Positions 1 to 9,474 are shown, counted from the stretch's first letter. The stretch: 64,000 nt of DNA from Thalassospira lucentensis (GCF_011806425.1 NZ_JAATOV010000003.1:372001-436000), one strand, 5' to 3'. Translations and numbers: made by a program. Notes: generated by a model not told the origin, from the letters alone.

Positions 1-153
1 GGCGCGTACCTGATCAAATGTTGTCAGTTTCACGCCGATGCTGACCATCATGCCAACGCCAGCATTCTTGGCGCGCGCAACGGTTCCGGCAAAATCATCA
101 GAAAATTGCGGATAGTCTAGATGGCAGTGGCTGTCGACAAGGGCGACATTCAT
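1..153 (-). CDS. tatD: TatD family metal-dependent hydrolase, N-terminal part
   Basis: Only the first 51 codons are inside the window; the gene continues past the left edge. The reading begins MNVALVDSHCHLDYP, and the H-C-H metal-binding motif DSHCHLD is the hallmark of the TatD amidohydrolase family, which acts as a 3'-5' DNase or D-aminoacyl-tRNA deacylase-like enzyme in the cytoplasm. The ATG overlaps the metG stop codon as ATGA, so translation is probably coupled. metG followed by tatD, with holB and tmk upstream, is a common bacterial arrangement. The catalytic C-terminal half cannot be checked here. Confidence 0.9.
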   Translation of the reverse strand, partial: MNVALVDSHCHLDYPQFSDDFAGTVARAKNAGVGMMVSIGVKLTTFDQVRA

Positions 154-1715
154 GCCTTCTCTCCTTCGGCTTCTGGTTCGACAAAGCGCGGGAAAACACC
201 TTCGGGCTTGGGCAAGCTTGTCCCAACCGTAAGGGCGTTATCTGGGCCAAGCTGATCAAATCCGCGCTGATCATCCGCAAGGACAAGCAGATCGAGAATT
301 TTCGCAGCTGATTCCGGCATGATCGGCTGCACAAGAATGCCGACATGGCGAATGACTTCAGCCAAGACATAAAGAACCGTTTCCATCCGTGCCGGATCGG
401 TTTTCTTTAAGCCCCAAGGCGCCATTTCATCGACATAGCGGTTTGCATCGCCAACCAGGCTCCAGATTGCTTCAAGCGCTTTATGGAAAGCCTGCTCGTC
501 AAACAATGGGCGGACGGTATCAAGCATCCCGTATGCTTTGCCGAGGATCTCGGTATCTGCGTCCGTAAATTCGCCCGGTGTTGGGACGGCTGCATTACAG
601 TTTTTGTGGATCATTGACAAAACGCGCTGGCACATATTGCCAAGGTCGTTGGCCAATTCACTGTTCATGCGGCTGACCATGGCTCGATGACCAAAATCAC
701 CATCATTGCCAAACGGCACTTCGCGCAGCAGGAAATAACGGGTTTGATCAAGGCCGTAGCGTTCTGTCAGATCATACGGATCAATGACATTGCCAATCGA
801 TTTTGAAATCTTTTGGCCTTCGTTGGTCCACCAGCCGTGTGCAAAAACGCGTTTAGGCGGTGTAATGTCTGCCGCGAGCAGGAATGCCGGCCAATAAACC
901 GCATGGAAACGCAGGATATCTTTACCAACCATGTGAAGATCGGCTGGCCAGAATTTTTCAAGTTTCGCCGGATCGGCATCGGGATAGCCAATGGCCGTCA
1001 AATAGTTGGTCAGAGCATCAAGCCAAACATACATGACATGGTCATCGTCGCCGGGAACCGGCACACCCCATTTAAAGCTGGTGCGTGAAACGGAAAGGTC
1101 ATGCATGCCGCCTTTGACAAAGCTGATAACTTCGTTGCGACGTGATTGCGGGGCGATGAAATCAGGATTTTCATCATAGAATTTCAAAAGACGATCACCC
1201 CAAGCAGACAGCTTGAAGAAATAGCTCGGCTCAGACACCCATTCAACAGGTGCGCCGGTTGGGGCAAGTTTTTCGCCGTCTTTCTCGATCAGTTCTTTTT
1301 CGCCGTAGAAAGCTTCATCCCGGACCGAATACCAGCCGTCGTAAGAGCCAAGATAAATCTCGCCCTTTTCCAGCAATGTATTCCAAAGCGCCTGACAGGC
1401 TTTCTTATGACGTTCTTCCGTCGTGCGGATGAAATCGTCATTGGAAAAGTTCATGTGACCAGCAAGATCGCGGAAATTTTGCGAAACCTGATCGGTGAAG
1501 GTTTGCGGATCGATGCCTTTGGCCGCAGCAGATTTGTCGACTTTCTGACCATGTTCGTCAGTGCCGGTCAGAAACATCACATCGAAACCGTCAAGGCGCT
1601 TAAAGCGGGCCAATACGTCACATGCCAGGGTGGTATAGGCATGGCCAATATGTGGCTTGTCATTGACGTAATAAATCGGTGTCGTGATGTAATAGGGCTG
1701 TTTGTGCCCGGTCAT
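150..1715 (-). CDS. metG: Methionyl-tRNA synthetase
   Basis: Class I aminoacyl-tRNA synthetase that charges tRNA-Met with methionine in the cytoplasm. The 521-residue protein has the HIGH signature (PHIGHAY, residues 21-27) and the KMSKS-type loop as KISKS at residues 302-306. No CxxC zinc knuckles are seen in the connective region, so it is the short form without the C-terminal dimer domain. I place the start at the ATG of MTGHKQPYY because AAGGA lies about 9 bases upstream; an ATG 11 codons earlier has no support from homology. It sits in a minus-strand run with holB and tmk and overlaps tatD by four bases. Confidence 0.97.
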   Translation of the reverse strand: MTGHKQPYYITTPIYYVNDKPHIGHAYTTLACDVLARFKRLDGFDVMFLTGTDEHGQKVDKSAAAKGIDPQTFTDQVSQNFRDLAGHMNFSNDDFIRTTEERHKKACQALWNTLLEKGEIYLGSYDGWYSVRDEAFYGEKELIEKDGEKLAPTGAPVEWVSEPSYFFKLSAWGDRLLKFYDENPDFIAPQSRRNEVISFVKGGMHDLSVSRTSFKWGVPVPGDDDHVMYVWLDALTNYLTAIGYPDADPAKLEKFWPADLHMVGKDILRFHAVYWPAFLLAADITPPKRVFAHGWWTNEGQKISKSIGNVIDPYDLTERYGLDQTRYFLLREVPFGNDGDFGHRAMVSRMNSELANDLGNMCQRVLSMIHKNCNAAVPTPGEFTDADTEILGKAYGMLDTVRPLFDEQAFHKALEAIWSLVGDANRYVDEMAPWGLKKTDPARMETVLYVLAEVIRHVGILVQPIMPESAAKILDLLVLADDQRGFDQLGPDNALTVGTSLPKPEGVFPRFVEPEAEGEKA

Positions 1716-1800
1716 GGCCGAAAATCCTTCGCGTAATTCGTGAAACAAAACGGCCCGAGTGGGCCGTGATGGTCAATATTTCAGGTGTTGGGCTGCGATG

Positions 1801-2910
1801 TCAGTTGCGCATGTTTTCTTCAAGGATGAAGAATGCGTTGAGCAAGGCTTGCTTGCGGTCAAGATGCAAACCACGGGTCGCGCCCATCAATTCGTTGATC
1901 TTTTCCCATACCTCTAGCCATTGATCAAGCGGTTGCGAAGCCGCCATGCGTTGCATGGCCGGTAATTCGCCTTCGACAATCTCGCGCGGGGCTTGGCCGG
2001 TCGCGGCAAAGCGGATCATTCGGGCCAGCCACCAATGCAAAAGTTCGGTAACGGTGGCAAATGATGCATCTTTGTCAGCAGCGGAAAAACGTTCTGCAAA
2101 CTTGTGAAGGGCAGCAACATCGGCGTTGGGAAGCGCGGCAATCAAATTTACAAGATCGGTATAAAGCTCAAGCCCGCCGACCTCATGAAGTTGTAAGGCG
2201 CGTCCAACGCTGCCCTCTGCCAGGCCAGACAACGCATCACGATCGCCAAGATCCATTTCCGGGCAATAACGTCCCAAAAGATCGACAACCTGATGTTCTT
2301 CTAGTGCACCAAGATTAAGACGACGACAGCGCGATCGAATTGTCGGAAGCAACCGTCCCGGATGGTGCGCGACCAAAATCATCAACGCATTCGCAGGCGG
2401 TTCTTCAAGAACCTTCAAGATCGCGTTGGCCGCATTACGATTAAGTTCGTCTGCGGCATCGACAATAACAACGCGCCAGCCGCCCTCAGCAGAGGTTTTG
2501 GACATGAAGTTGCCAACAGTACGGACACTGTCGACGGTGATTTCACCCTGAAGGCGCTTTTTCTTTTCGTCAAACTTGCGTTCAATAACCTTAAGGTCAC
2601 CGTGCCCGCCACCGGCGATCCGGCGAAAAACAGGATTTTCCGGATCAATATAAAGGCCGTCTGGACTGTCGCCAAAAAGACCAACACCGCCATCGGCCCC
2701 GCCGCCCGAAAGAACAAAGCGTGCCATGCGATAGGCCAATGTTGCTTTGCCGACACCCCGCGGGCCACAAATCAGCCACGCATGATGCATGCGTTTACTG
2801 TTCCAAGCGTCAAGAATGGTTTTCTCGGCCTCTTCATGGCCAAGCAAAGCTTCATTCTTACGCGGAGAGAAAATATCTTCTTCGTCTTCCGTGACGTCTG
2901 CGCGGGCCAT
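1801..2910 (-). CDS. holB: DNA polymerase III delta' subunit
   Basis: Clamp-loader subunit that helps load the beta sliding clamp at the replication fork. The 369-residue product has an AAA+ P-loop (GPRGVGKA, residues 49-56), the conserved LKVLEEPP segment before sensor 1 and the SRC motif (RSRCRR) typical of delta' and gamma/tau proteins. The ATG at 2910 follows AGGGGAG with good spacing; an upstream start would run back into tmk. It is five bases from tmk, so tmk-holB-metG-tatD is very probably one transcript. Confidence 0.95.
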   Translation of the reverse strand: MARADVTEDEEDIFSPRKNEALLGHEEAEKTILDAWNSKRMHHAWLICGPRGVGKATLAYRMARFVLSGGGADGGVGLFGDSPDGLYIDPENPVFRRIAGGGHGDLKVIERKFDEKKKRLQGEITVDSVRTVGNFMSKTSAEGGWRVVIVDAADELNRNAANAILKVLEEPPANALMILVAHHPGRLLPTIRSRCRRLNLGALEEHQVVDLLGRYCPEMDLGDRDALSGLAEGSVGRALQLHEVGGLELYTDLVNLIAALPNADVAALHKFAERFSAADKDASFATVTELLHWWLARMIRFAATGQAPREIVEGELPAMQRMAASQPLDQWLEVWEKINELMGATRGLHLDRKQALLNAFFILEENMRN

Positions 2911-2914
2911 ATGG

Positions 2915-3571
2915 TTAACTCCCCTGCCCGCCAAGTGCATCAGACACGGCAGAAATCATACGTTCGCCAACGGTATCGACATCACTGTCCGCGTCAATGA
3001 TGCGACAGCGGTCCGATTGCGTTCGGGCGATTTCCATAAATCCTTCGCGCAAGCGCTGATGAAATTCAAGCCCCATCCGCTCAAACCGGTCTTCGGCAGC
3101 GCTGACATTGGCAAACCGTGCCCCTGCCCGATCAAGCCCCACTTCAATTGGTAGATCAAAGATAAGGGTCAAGTCCGGTTTGAAATCGCCAATGGCCAAC
3201 ATCCAAAGATCTCGGATGTAATCAGGCCCCAAACCATGGCCATATCCCTGATAAGCCACCGATGAATCCGCAAAGCGATCACATAACACAACATGCCCCT
3301 CGGCCAGGGCCGGGCGAATGGTGCGTTCAACATGGTCGCGGCGCGAAGCGAACATCAAAAATGCTTCTGTGACGGCATCCCAGCGCCCAGGATCGCCGGT
3401 TAGCAACAAGTTGCGGATTTCTTCCGCGCCGGGGGATCCGCCAGGTTCGCGGGTGACAACCACATCGCGCCCCTGATGGCGAAACCATTCTTCCAGACGC
3501 CGAATTTGAGTGGTCTTTCCGCTGCCCTCGCCACCTTCAAAGCTTATGAAAAAGCCAGGCTTTTCACTCAC
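2915..3571 (-). CDS. tmk: Thymidylate kinase
   Basis: Phosphorylates dTMP to dTDP in the dTTP pathway. The P-loop GGEGSGKTT lies near residues 13-21, followed by REPGGSPGAEEIR and the DR motif in LCDRFADSS, all typical of TMPK. I choose the GTG at 3571: it overlaps the stop codon of the upstream carboxypeptidase gene as GTGA and follows GGGGAG by about 8 bases. The open frame reaches a TTG 15 bases upstream, which is less likely. The length of 218 residues is normal. Confidence 0.95.
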   Translation of the reverse strand: MSEKPGFFISFEGGEGSGKTTQIRRLEEWFRHQGRDVVVTREPGGSPGAEEIRNLLLTGDPGRWDAVTEAFLMFASRRDHVERTIRPALAEGHVVLCDRFADSSVAYQGYGHGLGPDYIRDLWMLAIGDFKPDLTLIFDLPIEVGLDRAGARFANVSAAEDRFERMGLEFHQRLREGFMEIARTQSDRCRIIDADSDVDTVGERMISAVSDALGGQGS

Positions 3572-4740
3572 CCGTTTGCTCCCCAAAGCAGGTATTTGAT
3601 TGCAGCGCCAATACGGCCAATAAGGCCAAGTCTTTCGACATCTTGCGCGGCATAAAGCGGGAATTCACGTGGTTCCTGATCCGGAACTTCGACCTTCAAG
3701 TGCGCGATCTGTTGGCCTTTGGTGATTGGTGCCGGAATGGGGCCTTCGTATTCAACTGAGACCTTCATGTCGTTATGTGCGCTACGCGGAAGCGTCAGGA
3801 GGATGTCCTTGTCTGCAACAAGATCAACCTTCTTTTCCGCACCAAGCCATACATCGGCGGTCGCAACAGTTTCGTCCTTGGCGAACAGGTCATAATTGTC
3901 AAATTCGCGGAAACCCCAATCAAGAAGTTTCTGTGATTCGGTGCGGCGTTCTCGGACAGAGCCAAGACCATTAACCACAACAATCAGGCGACGACCATCG
4001 CGCTCGGCCGAAGCAGTCAAACCATAACCAGCCGTTTCCGTATGACCGGTTTTCAGGCCATCAACGCCAGCACTTGTGCCCAACAACGGATTACGGTTGG
4101 GCTGGCGGATGCCGTTATAGGTGAATTCACGAACCGAATAGAGTTTATAAAGTTCTGGGAAGTTGCGAATTGTATCGCGCGCGAGTGTTGCCAGATCATG
4201 CACGGTGACAAGGTGGCCTTCTGCGGGCCAACCGGTTGCGTTTTTAAATACCGACTTGGTCATGCCGATATTACGTGCTTCTTCGGTCATTTCCTCGGCA
4301 AAGGCGTCCTCGGTCCCTGCTAATCCTTCGGCGACGACAATGGCAGCGTCGTTACCTGACTGAACAATAATGCCGTGCAACAGGTCAGAAACCGAGACGT
4401 CGGAGTTGACCTCAACGAACATCTTCGACCCGCCTTTGCGCCAGGCTTTCTCGCTGACATGGAAGGTGTCATCCATGGAAACGCTGCCGTCCTTGATATG
4501 CTTGAACAGCATATGCACGGTCATCATTTTGGTCATGGAAGCCGGTTCGGTCAGCGTATCGCCTTCTTTGTTCAAAAGAACAGTGCCGGTATCGAAATCC
4601 ATGATGAAGGCTTCACGCGCAATGGTCTCGATAGCCTGCGCACTGGTCGCAGATACGGCCATAAGAGACCCAAGTATCGCGGCGCCCGCCACTACTCGGT
4701 TCAGACTTTTTTTGAACGGAATTGGTGGCATCAAACTCAT
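3568..4740 (-). CDS. dacF: D-alanyl-D-alanine carboxypeptidase (penicillin-binding protein 5/6 type)
   Basis: Peptidase S11 that removes the terminal D-Ala from peptidoglycan pentapeptides in the periplasm. All three active-site motifs are visible: SxxK as SMTK (68-71), SxN as SGN (128-130) and KTG (230-232). The N terminus is a signal peptide ending near ATSAQA. A C-terminal PBP5-like beta domain follows, and the last residues (about 375-388) look like the amphipathic membrane anchor of this family. The start at 4740 follows AGGA. The gene is translationally coupled to tmk, which links wall trimming with dTTP supply. Confidence 0.93.
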   Translation of the reverse strand: MSLMPPIPFKKSLNRVVAGAAILGSLMAVSATSAQAIETIAREAFIMDFDTGTVLLNKEGDTLTEPASMTKMMTVHMLFKHIKDGSVSMDDTFHVSEKAWRKGGSKMFVEVNSDVSVSDLLHGIIVQSGNDAAIVVAEGLAGTEDAFAEEMTEEARNIGMTKSVFKNATGWPAEGHLVTVHDLATLARDTIRNFPELYKLYSVREFTYNGIRQPNRNPLLGTSAGVDGLKTGHTETAGYGLTASAERDGRRLIVVVNGLGSVRERRTESQKLLDWGFREFDNYDLFAKDETVATADVWLGAEKKVDLVADKDILLTLPRSAHNDMKVSVEYEGPIPAPITKGQQIAHLKVEVPDQEPREFPLYAAQDVERLGLIGRIGAAIKYLLWGANG

Positions 4741-4929
4741 AACGTCCTGACCTTGTATACTGAAAATCATTATTGCCGGCGCGCCGGCGTCTTGAAGTAG
4801 TTGCTTATGTCTCAAATCCGGCAAAATTGTGCAACCGCTTGAGTGTTTCCTCATAAAACAAAAAGCTTGATCGCAAGCCTATGTTTTACGCCACAGCTCG
4901 TGCGAAGCGGTCAACAACGTTCCCGATGT

Positions 4930-6000
4930 CTAACAAACTGAACTTGATTTTGGTGTCCCGCCAACATTTTCTGCGCATTCGACAACGACTTTTGCCCCGT
5001 TTTGCCCGGTGGCAATCACTTGTTCAAGAAGAACATCTGCCTCTGGCACGGTATTTAGCGGGCCTAAGCGAACGCGATAAAAGGTCGTTCCCTTTACGTC
5101 AATCGGCTCAATCTTACTTGGTGCCATATCAAACAGGCGATTGCGCAAGTTCAAGGCATTGTCATAGATCGAAAACGCACCAGCCTGAACATAAATCTCA
5201 GACTTCGTGACCGGCTCGACCGACATCACAGCCGTGTCTTTCGGCGTTACACCGAGTGACGTTTGCTCAATCCCGGTTTGATTGCTTGCCGGCGGCGGTG
5301 TCAGGATGACTTTCGACGTGGTTTTTTCACCACTATCGGTGATCGGACCGTTATCGAGCTGCACAGTTTCGACCACATCGCGTGGCGCCGCACTGACGGT
5401 TTTCTGCTCTGCCGCGGTGACGGCGGGCTGTGCTTCGCCCTTGGCGACGGCTGCAATGTTTCGGCTGTCAATTTCGACAACTTCAACCAAAACCTTGGCC
5501 GTGCCTTTTTTCTCAAACCCAAGCAATTGGGCCGCACGGCGCGACATGTCGATGATCCGGCTATGAGCAAACGGACCACGATCATTCACGCGTACCTTAA
5601 GCGACCGACCGTTTTCAAGGTTGGTCACACGCACGATGCTTGGCAGCGGAAGCGTTCGGTGGGCTGCGGAAATTTCGTTTTGATCAAAAATCTCGCCATT
5701 GGCTGTTCTTTTGCCATGGAACTTTGGCCCGTACCAAGATGCAATCCCGGTCTCGCTATATTCGTAATCAACTGCCGGATAGTACCATTGACCGGCAATC
5801 TCATATGGATTGCCGATCTTATAGTTTCCGACCTGTGCTGGCTGCTGGTGACTATTACCGCCACCAAGACGCTTCACACCGTGAACCGCCAATTGGGTTT
5901 CAGCACAGCCAGAAAGAAGTACGCCCAGGGCAACCGCAGTGATACCAATGCGTCCTTTGGTAAACATCCGTGCAAACGCACTGTTGCTTGTATCTGGCAT
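4930..6000 (-). CDS. rlpA: RlpA-like septal lytic transglycosylase lipoprotein with SPOR domain
   Basis: Outer-membrane lipoprotein thought to cut glycan strands lacking stem peptides at the division septum. A lipobox LLSGC follows a hydrophobic signal stretch. The double-psi beta-barrel domain is clear from GIASWYGPKFHGKRTANGE to RVNDRGPF. A Ser/Thr/Pro-poor linker leads to a C-terminal SPOR domain (YVQAGAFSIYDNALNLRNRL to the end), which binds denuded septal peptidoglycan. I prefer the ATG at 6000 because GGGGA lies upstream; ATGs at 6045 and 5967 are alternatives. It lies between a carboxypeptidase and an MltB gene, so this is a wall-remodelling cluster. Confidence 0.92.
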   Translation of the reverse strand: MPDTSNSAFARMFTKGRIGITAVALGVLLSGCAETQLAVHGVKRLGGGNSHQQPAQVGNYKIGNPYEIAGQWYYPAVDYEYSETGIASWYGPKFHGKRTANGEIFDQNEISAAHRTLPLPSIVRVTNLENGRSLKVRVNDRGPFAHSRIIDMSRRAAQLLGFEKKGTAKVLVEVVEIDSRNIAAVAKGEAQPAVTAAEQKTVSAAPRDVVETVQLDNGPITDSGEKTTSKVILTPPPASNQTGIEQTSLGVTPKDTAVMSVEPVTKSEIYVQAGAFSIYDNALNLRNRLFDMAPSKIEPIDVKGTTFYRVRLGPLNTVPEADVLLEQVIATGQNGAKVVVECAENVGGTPKSSSVC

Positions 6001-6076
6001 CAAGGTATCCCCGCTTAAAGATGCTCTGTTCTTCGAGGCATTCATCGATGAATACCTCGTATTACATGTTCAGTTA

Positions 6077-7081
6077 TTAGTAGCCAGCAATGGCATCGGC
6101 CAAGGTGCCAACAGCGATGGCAAAGTAGGTCGACCGGTTCCAATGCATGATGGTGTGGAAATTGTTATAAACCATGTAAGCAGGACCTTCACCGTCATTT
6201 ACCATGACAATTGATGCGTCCATATCTGCTGTTGGCAGATCGGCACCATTTGGCATGCGAACGCCAATTTTCTGCCACTCGCTAATCGGTTTACGAATAT
6301 CGCGGCCTTCAAGTTCCTTATCGAACCCTTTAGGAACGCTAACTTTACGGCCCCAACGTTCATCGGTTTTCCAGCCGACAGACGAAAGATAATTGGCCGC
6401 AGAGGCAAAGACATCTTCTTTTGCGCCCCAAAGGTCAATCTTCCCGTCGCCATTCCCATCGCGGGCGTAGCTCAAGAAGGTAGACGGCATAAATTGCGCC
6501 TGCCCCATCGCACCGGCCCATGAACCTGTCATGTCATCAGCGGCGATATGCCCGGCATCAATGATGGTCAATGCGTTCATCAATTCTTTGCGGAAATATT
6601 CCGCGCGACGCCCTTCAAAGGCCAAGGTCGCAAGTGAATCGACAACCGAATATCCGCCGGTATGACGGCCAAACCCGGTCTCAATCCCCCAGAACGCCGT
6701 CAGGTACTGGCCTGGAACGCCGTATTTCTTTGCCGCCGCATCAATAATGTCGCGGTTTTCAGCGTATTTCTTCCGGCCTTCATTGATGCGTGACTGAGGC
6801 ACGACACGCTGAAGGTACTGTTCGAACGTCAGTTTGAATTCCGGTTGGCTGCGATCATACTCAATGACCTTGGGGATCGGTTTGGTATCGGCAAATGCGA
6901 TTTCGAGCGTCGGCTCGGAAATACCTTTGGCCGCGGCTTCTTTTTTAAAGGCCACCAGCCAATCTTCGAACCCTTCGGTGGTGAACTCTGGAAGTTTTTC
7001 ATCCGTCTGAGCAAAGGCAGGCGCGCTTGCGGTAATGACGGTAAGCGCGGAAGCGGCAGTCAGGAGTTTCCAGAATTTCAT
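6077..7081 (-). CDS. mltB: Lytic murein transglycosylase, MltB family
   Basis: Cleaves the MurNAc-GlcNAc bond of peptidoglycan with formation of 1,6-anhydroMurNAc. A signal peptide (MKFWKLLTAASALTVITASA) precedes the SLT_2 domain. The catalytic Glu is in FWGIETGFGRHTGGY, and GSWAGAMGQAQFMPSTFLSYA is the family signature. No lipobox cysteine is seen, so the enzyme is likely soluble in the periplasm. The ATG at 7081 follows GAGG at 6-7 bases, better than the ATG at 7093. No C-terminal peptidoglycan-binding domain is present. It lies next to rlpA on the same strand. Confidence 0.93.
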   Translation of the reverse strand: MKFWKLLTAASALTVITASAPAFAQTDEKLPEFTTEGFEDWLVAFKKEAAAKGISEPTLEIAFADTKPIPKVIEYDRSQPEFKLTFEQYLQRVVPQSRINEGRKKYAENRDIIDAAAKKYGVPGQYLTAFWGIETGFGRHTGGYSVVDSLATLAFEGRRAEYFRKELMNALTIIDAGHIAADDMTGSWAGAMGQAQFMPSTFLSYARDGNGDGKIDLWGAKEDVFASAANYLSSVGWKTDERWGRKVSVPKGFDKELEGRDIRKPISEWQKIGVRMPNGADLPTADMDASIVMVNDGEGPAYMVYNNFHTIMHWNRSTYFAIAVGTLADAIAGY

Positions 7082-7101
7082 CAAAAGCCTCATCCAGGAT
7101 G

Positions 7102-7926
7102 TCAGTTATCGGTTTCCACGGATTTCGGTCCGGGAAACCATTCATCAGTTCGCCCGGTCCAGTAATAGGCGGTTAATCCAACCCATTCACGCAGACCACG
7201 GCTTAGGGATTTGATACCGCCTGAGATGTTAAGACTTGCTAAATGGAGGTCATCAGATGTGATTCTTCCGACCGGATACGCAATAATTTTCCAACCGGCC
7301 TTGCGAAAAACGCCAACAGCACGTGGCATATGATCGGCTGAAGTCACCAAAACCCAAGGCCTTTGCGAATTTTCTGGCCAAAGGCTCGAAACCATACTCT
7401 TGGTGTTTAACGCATTTTCATGCGTATTGCGTGCTTTGGTCTCAAAATGCATGTTTTGGGTCAGAAGACGCGAATCGCTTAACCATTTTCGAAGAACCTC
7501 TGCCTCGCTAAATCCGCGGTCAATCAGAACGCCATCTTTGCCGGTGAAAATAATCGGTTTTTCGGGATGTTGATTGGCAAGACGAAGCATCGTGAAGATT
7601 CGATCCGGCGCGGTTAGGAACTGTACTTCGCCGCGTTTAAGGTAACTCGCCCCCGCGATCGTTCCGGACAAGACGATCACACCGGCAAAGTCCGTTTCGG
7701 TTAAATCGGGCTGCTCAAACCGTGTTTCCAAGCGATTCAGCAAAAACGCCCCCACCGGAATGACCGTAATCAATAATGATATGGCCGAAACGCCGACCAA
7801 CATTTTTAACGCGAACCGGCGGGTCCCCTTGAAACATATCAAAACCAAAGACAGCAAAAGTGCGGCGCCAAACACCAACCCCATGTTTGTAAGATGGCCA
7901 ATGGTTTTTGATAAAAAGTAAAACAC
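7102..7926 (-). CDS. YdcF/ElyC-like DUF218 membrane protein
   Basis: The protein has two N-terminal membrane segments (about residues 15-35 and 40-65) followed by a DUF218 domain with VIVLSGTIAG, RGFSEAEVLRKWL and LVTSADHMPRAVGVFRKAGW. This matches the YdcF/SanA/ElyC group, some members of which affect peptidoglycan precursor or lipid-carrier metabolism in the inner membrane. The open frame reaches a TTG at 7971, but I choose the GTG at 7926 because the family normally begins close to the FYFLSK segment. It is only 20 bases from mltB. Its exact substrate is unknown. Confidence 0.82.
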   Translation of the reverse strand: MFYFLSKTIGHLTNMGLVFGAALLLSLVLICFKGTRRFALKMLVGVSAISLLITVIPVGAFLLNRLETRFEQPDLTETDFAGVIVLSGTIAGASYLKRGEVQFLTAPDRIFTMLRLANQHPEKPIIFTGKDGVLIDRGFSEAEVLRKWLSDSRLLTQNMHFETKARNTHENALNTKSMVSSLWPENSQRPWVLVTSADHMPRAVGVFRKAGWKIIAYPVGRITSDDLHLASLNISGGIKSLSRGLREWVGLTAYYWTGRTDEWFPGPKSVETDN

Positions 7927-8024
7927 GACAAATGCGCTCGAGCAAAAGTAGATCCAGAGTTGTGCGCACAATACCCGATCAGCATTTTTTTAAACAGCTT
8001 TTGATAGATTTCGTGATTGGGCTA

Positions 8025-8053
8025 TTGACAGTAACGCACGGCCAATTTATTGA
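8025..8053 (+). promoter_or_regulatory. Probable sigma-70 promoter of the tRNA-Ser gene
   Basis: TTGACA at 8025-8030, then 17 bases, then TATTGA at 8048-8053. The site is about 35 bases upstream of the mature tRNA end. The -35 is a perfect consensus; the -10 is weak. Confidence 0.5.
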
Positions 8054-8088
8054 AAGCGCCCAGAGCAAAAAGCTCCAACCGATTTTGC

Positions 8089-8178
<90 letters not shown>

Positions 8179-8480
8179 TTCCCCAAGCCATTGATATTAA
8201 TTTCAGTTTTACTGGTTTCGGAACGCTTGTCGTTCGCCGAAAACAGACATCTATTGCGTGTTTTGAGCAATAAAAAACCGCACATGCATTTACATGGCGG
8301 TTTCTGAATATCGGCCCCTACACTGAGCCAAGCATCGCATTACAATGTTGCAAAGGTGGCGCTGATTAAGTCGCGTCAACCAAGCGGTTTTTAGGGCCTA
8401 TCCGTTGTGGAAGGATCGCAATGCCCTATGCCCTTACGTGTCTTTTGCGTCGCAAAGGGCATTTATGGTGCAGTGGACTT
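8179..8480. other. Intergenic region between tRNA-Ser and a small membrane protein gene
   Basis: No credible coding frame is present. The region holds the terminator at 8272-8303. It also holds a second inverted repeat near 8420-8461, ATGCCCTT with AAGGGCAT around an 18-base loop, which lacks a T-tract. Confidence 0.6.
8272..8303 (-). terminator. Rho-independent terminator
   Basis: The stem AAACCGC (8275-8281) pairs with GCGGTTT (8297-8303), extended inward by a CATG/CATG pairing. On the minus strand the hairpin is followed by a run of six Ts, so it most likely ends the transcript of the small membrane protein gene at 8481-8705. Confidence 0.7.
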
Positions 8481-8705
8481 TTAGTAGCTTAAATCCAGTC
8501 CAAGCTTCCAGCTTAGCCCAAAGGCGATCAGGCTGACGGTGGCAACTGCCAGTAAGAAAACAGCTGTGATCTTGGCACCTGAGATGAGCGCTGCACGCCG
8601 TTCAAGCTTTTCACCTTGGTCATAGTGCCATTTAACGGCGAAGAACATCGCGATACAAAGCGCGACACCTTTAAAGGTGCCAAAGACGATAGGAACCCAA
8701 TCCAT
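8481..8705 (-). CDS. Small two-TM membrane protein of unknown function
   Basis: A 74-residue protein, MDWVPIVFGTFKGVAL..., with two hydrophobic helices at about residues 5-24 and 44-66. They are joined by a short charged loop, KWHYDQGEKLERRAA. I chose the ATG at 8705 because AAAGG lies 7 bases upstream; the open frame continues upstream but that part looks non-coding. I do not recognise the family. It is monocistronic, with its own terminator downstream. Confidence 0.6.
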   Translation of the reverse strand: MDWVPIVFGTFKGVALCIAMFFAVKWHYDQGEKLERRAALISGAKITAVFLLAVATVSLIAFGLSWKLGLDLSY

Positions 8706-9103
8706 TTCAGGCCTTTCAATTACATCATTAGCCAACATTATGATCCGATGACCGGCAAGGTCATACTTCGAATTCTGCAACGCTGATATGTAGTGACAAT
8801 CACCTGCGTTCGAACCTTTATCTCGGGCCGCCCAAGACAAGACGCACGACTGCGTAGGCTCCGCGCCAGATCCAAGAATCTTGACGATGGCAATCCCACG
8901 TGCCAGAAAGTGTCACCTTTCGATGAGTAGCTTAACTTAAGCTGTTGATCAAAAGAGAGAATTGCGAATTGTCATGCGTCTCACTCTTTTCGCAATTCTA
9001 TATGGCGCAGCTCATCTGTCGAAACTTCAGACATTTTAAAACGCCTGAAAGATACAGGGCTGTTTTTCCAAGCGACGCAAACCTTGTCATAAAGGCCAAA
9101 GAC
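8706..9103. other. Divergent upstream region with two perfect inverted repeats
   Basis: This 398-base stretch separates the small membrane protein gene from phnA. A dyad, AGCTTAA-C-TTAAGCT, lies at 8929-8943. A longer hairpin pairs 8958-8968 with 8989-8999 (11 perfect base pairs, arm AGAATTGCGAA). The frame of phnA stays open upstream to 8945, but that translation has no family resemblance and is probably leader sequence. Confidence 0.55.
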
Positions 9104-9442
9104 ATGAGCGAACTACCACCCTGCCCCAAATGCCAATCTGCTTACACCTACGAAGATGGTGAACTGCTGATTTGCCCAGAATGCGCCCATGAATGGTCTG
9201 CCACGGCTGCTTCGGCGTCGGAAAATGTCATTCGTGATTCCAACGGCACCCCGCTTGCGGATGGCGATACCGTTTCGGTCATCAAAGATCTGAAGGTTAA
9301 GGGCTCTTCGTCCGTTGTTAAAGTAGGCACGAAGGTTAAAAACATCCGCCTTGTTGAAGGCGATCACGATATTGATTGCAAGATCCCAGGCATCGGGCCG
9401 ATGGGCCTGAAATCGGAATTTGTGAAAAAGGTCAGCGAATAA
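9104..9442 (+). CDS. yjdM: PhnA/YjdM family zinc-ribbon protein
   Basis: A 112-residue protein with an N-terminal zinc ribbon (CPKC and CPEC, within residues 1-30) and the C-terminal PhnA domain containing [26 protein letters not shown]. The family is sometimes named alkylphosphonate utilisation protein PhnA, but a phosphonate role is not established and no phn genes are nearby. The ATG at 9104 is chosen because the family begins exactly at [10 protein letters not shown] and AAAGG precedes it. It stands alone with a strong terminator. Confidence 0.92.
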   Translation: MSELPPCPKCQSAYTYEDGELLICPECAHEWSATAASASENVIRDSNGTPLADGDTVSVIKDLKVKGSSSVVKVGTKVKNIRLVEGDHDIDCKIPGIGPMGLKSEFVKKVSE

Positions 9443-9474
9443 CTTCGCCCTTTCAAAAATTTTGAATGCCACAT

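Noticed and set aside
5263-6018. 251-codon frame antisense to rlpA
   Set aside because: Lipobox, RlpA barrel and SPOR domain on the minus strand leave no doubt; the antisense product is featureless.
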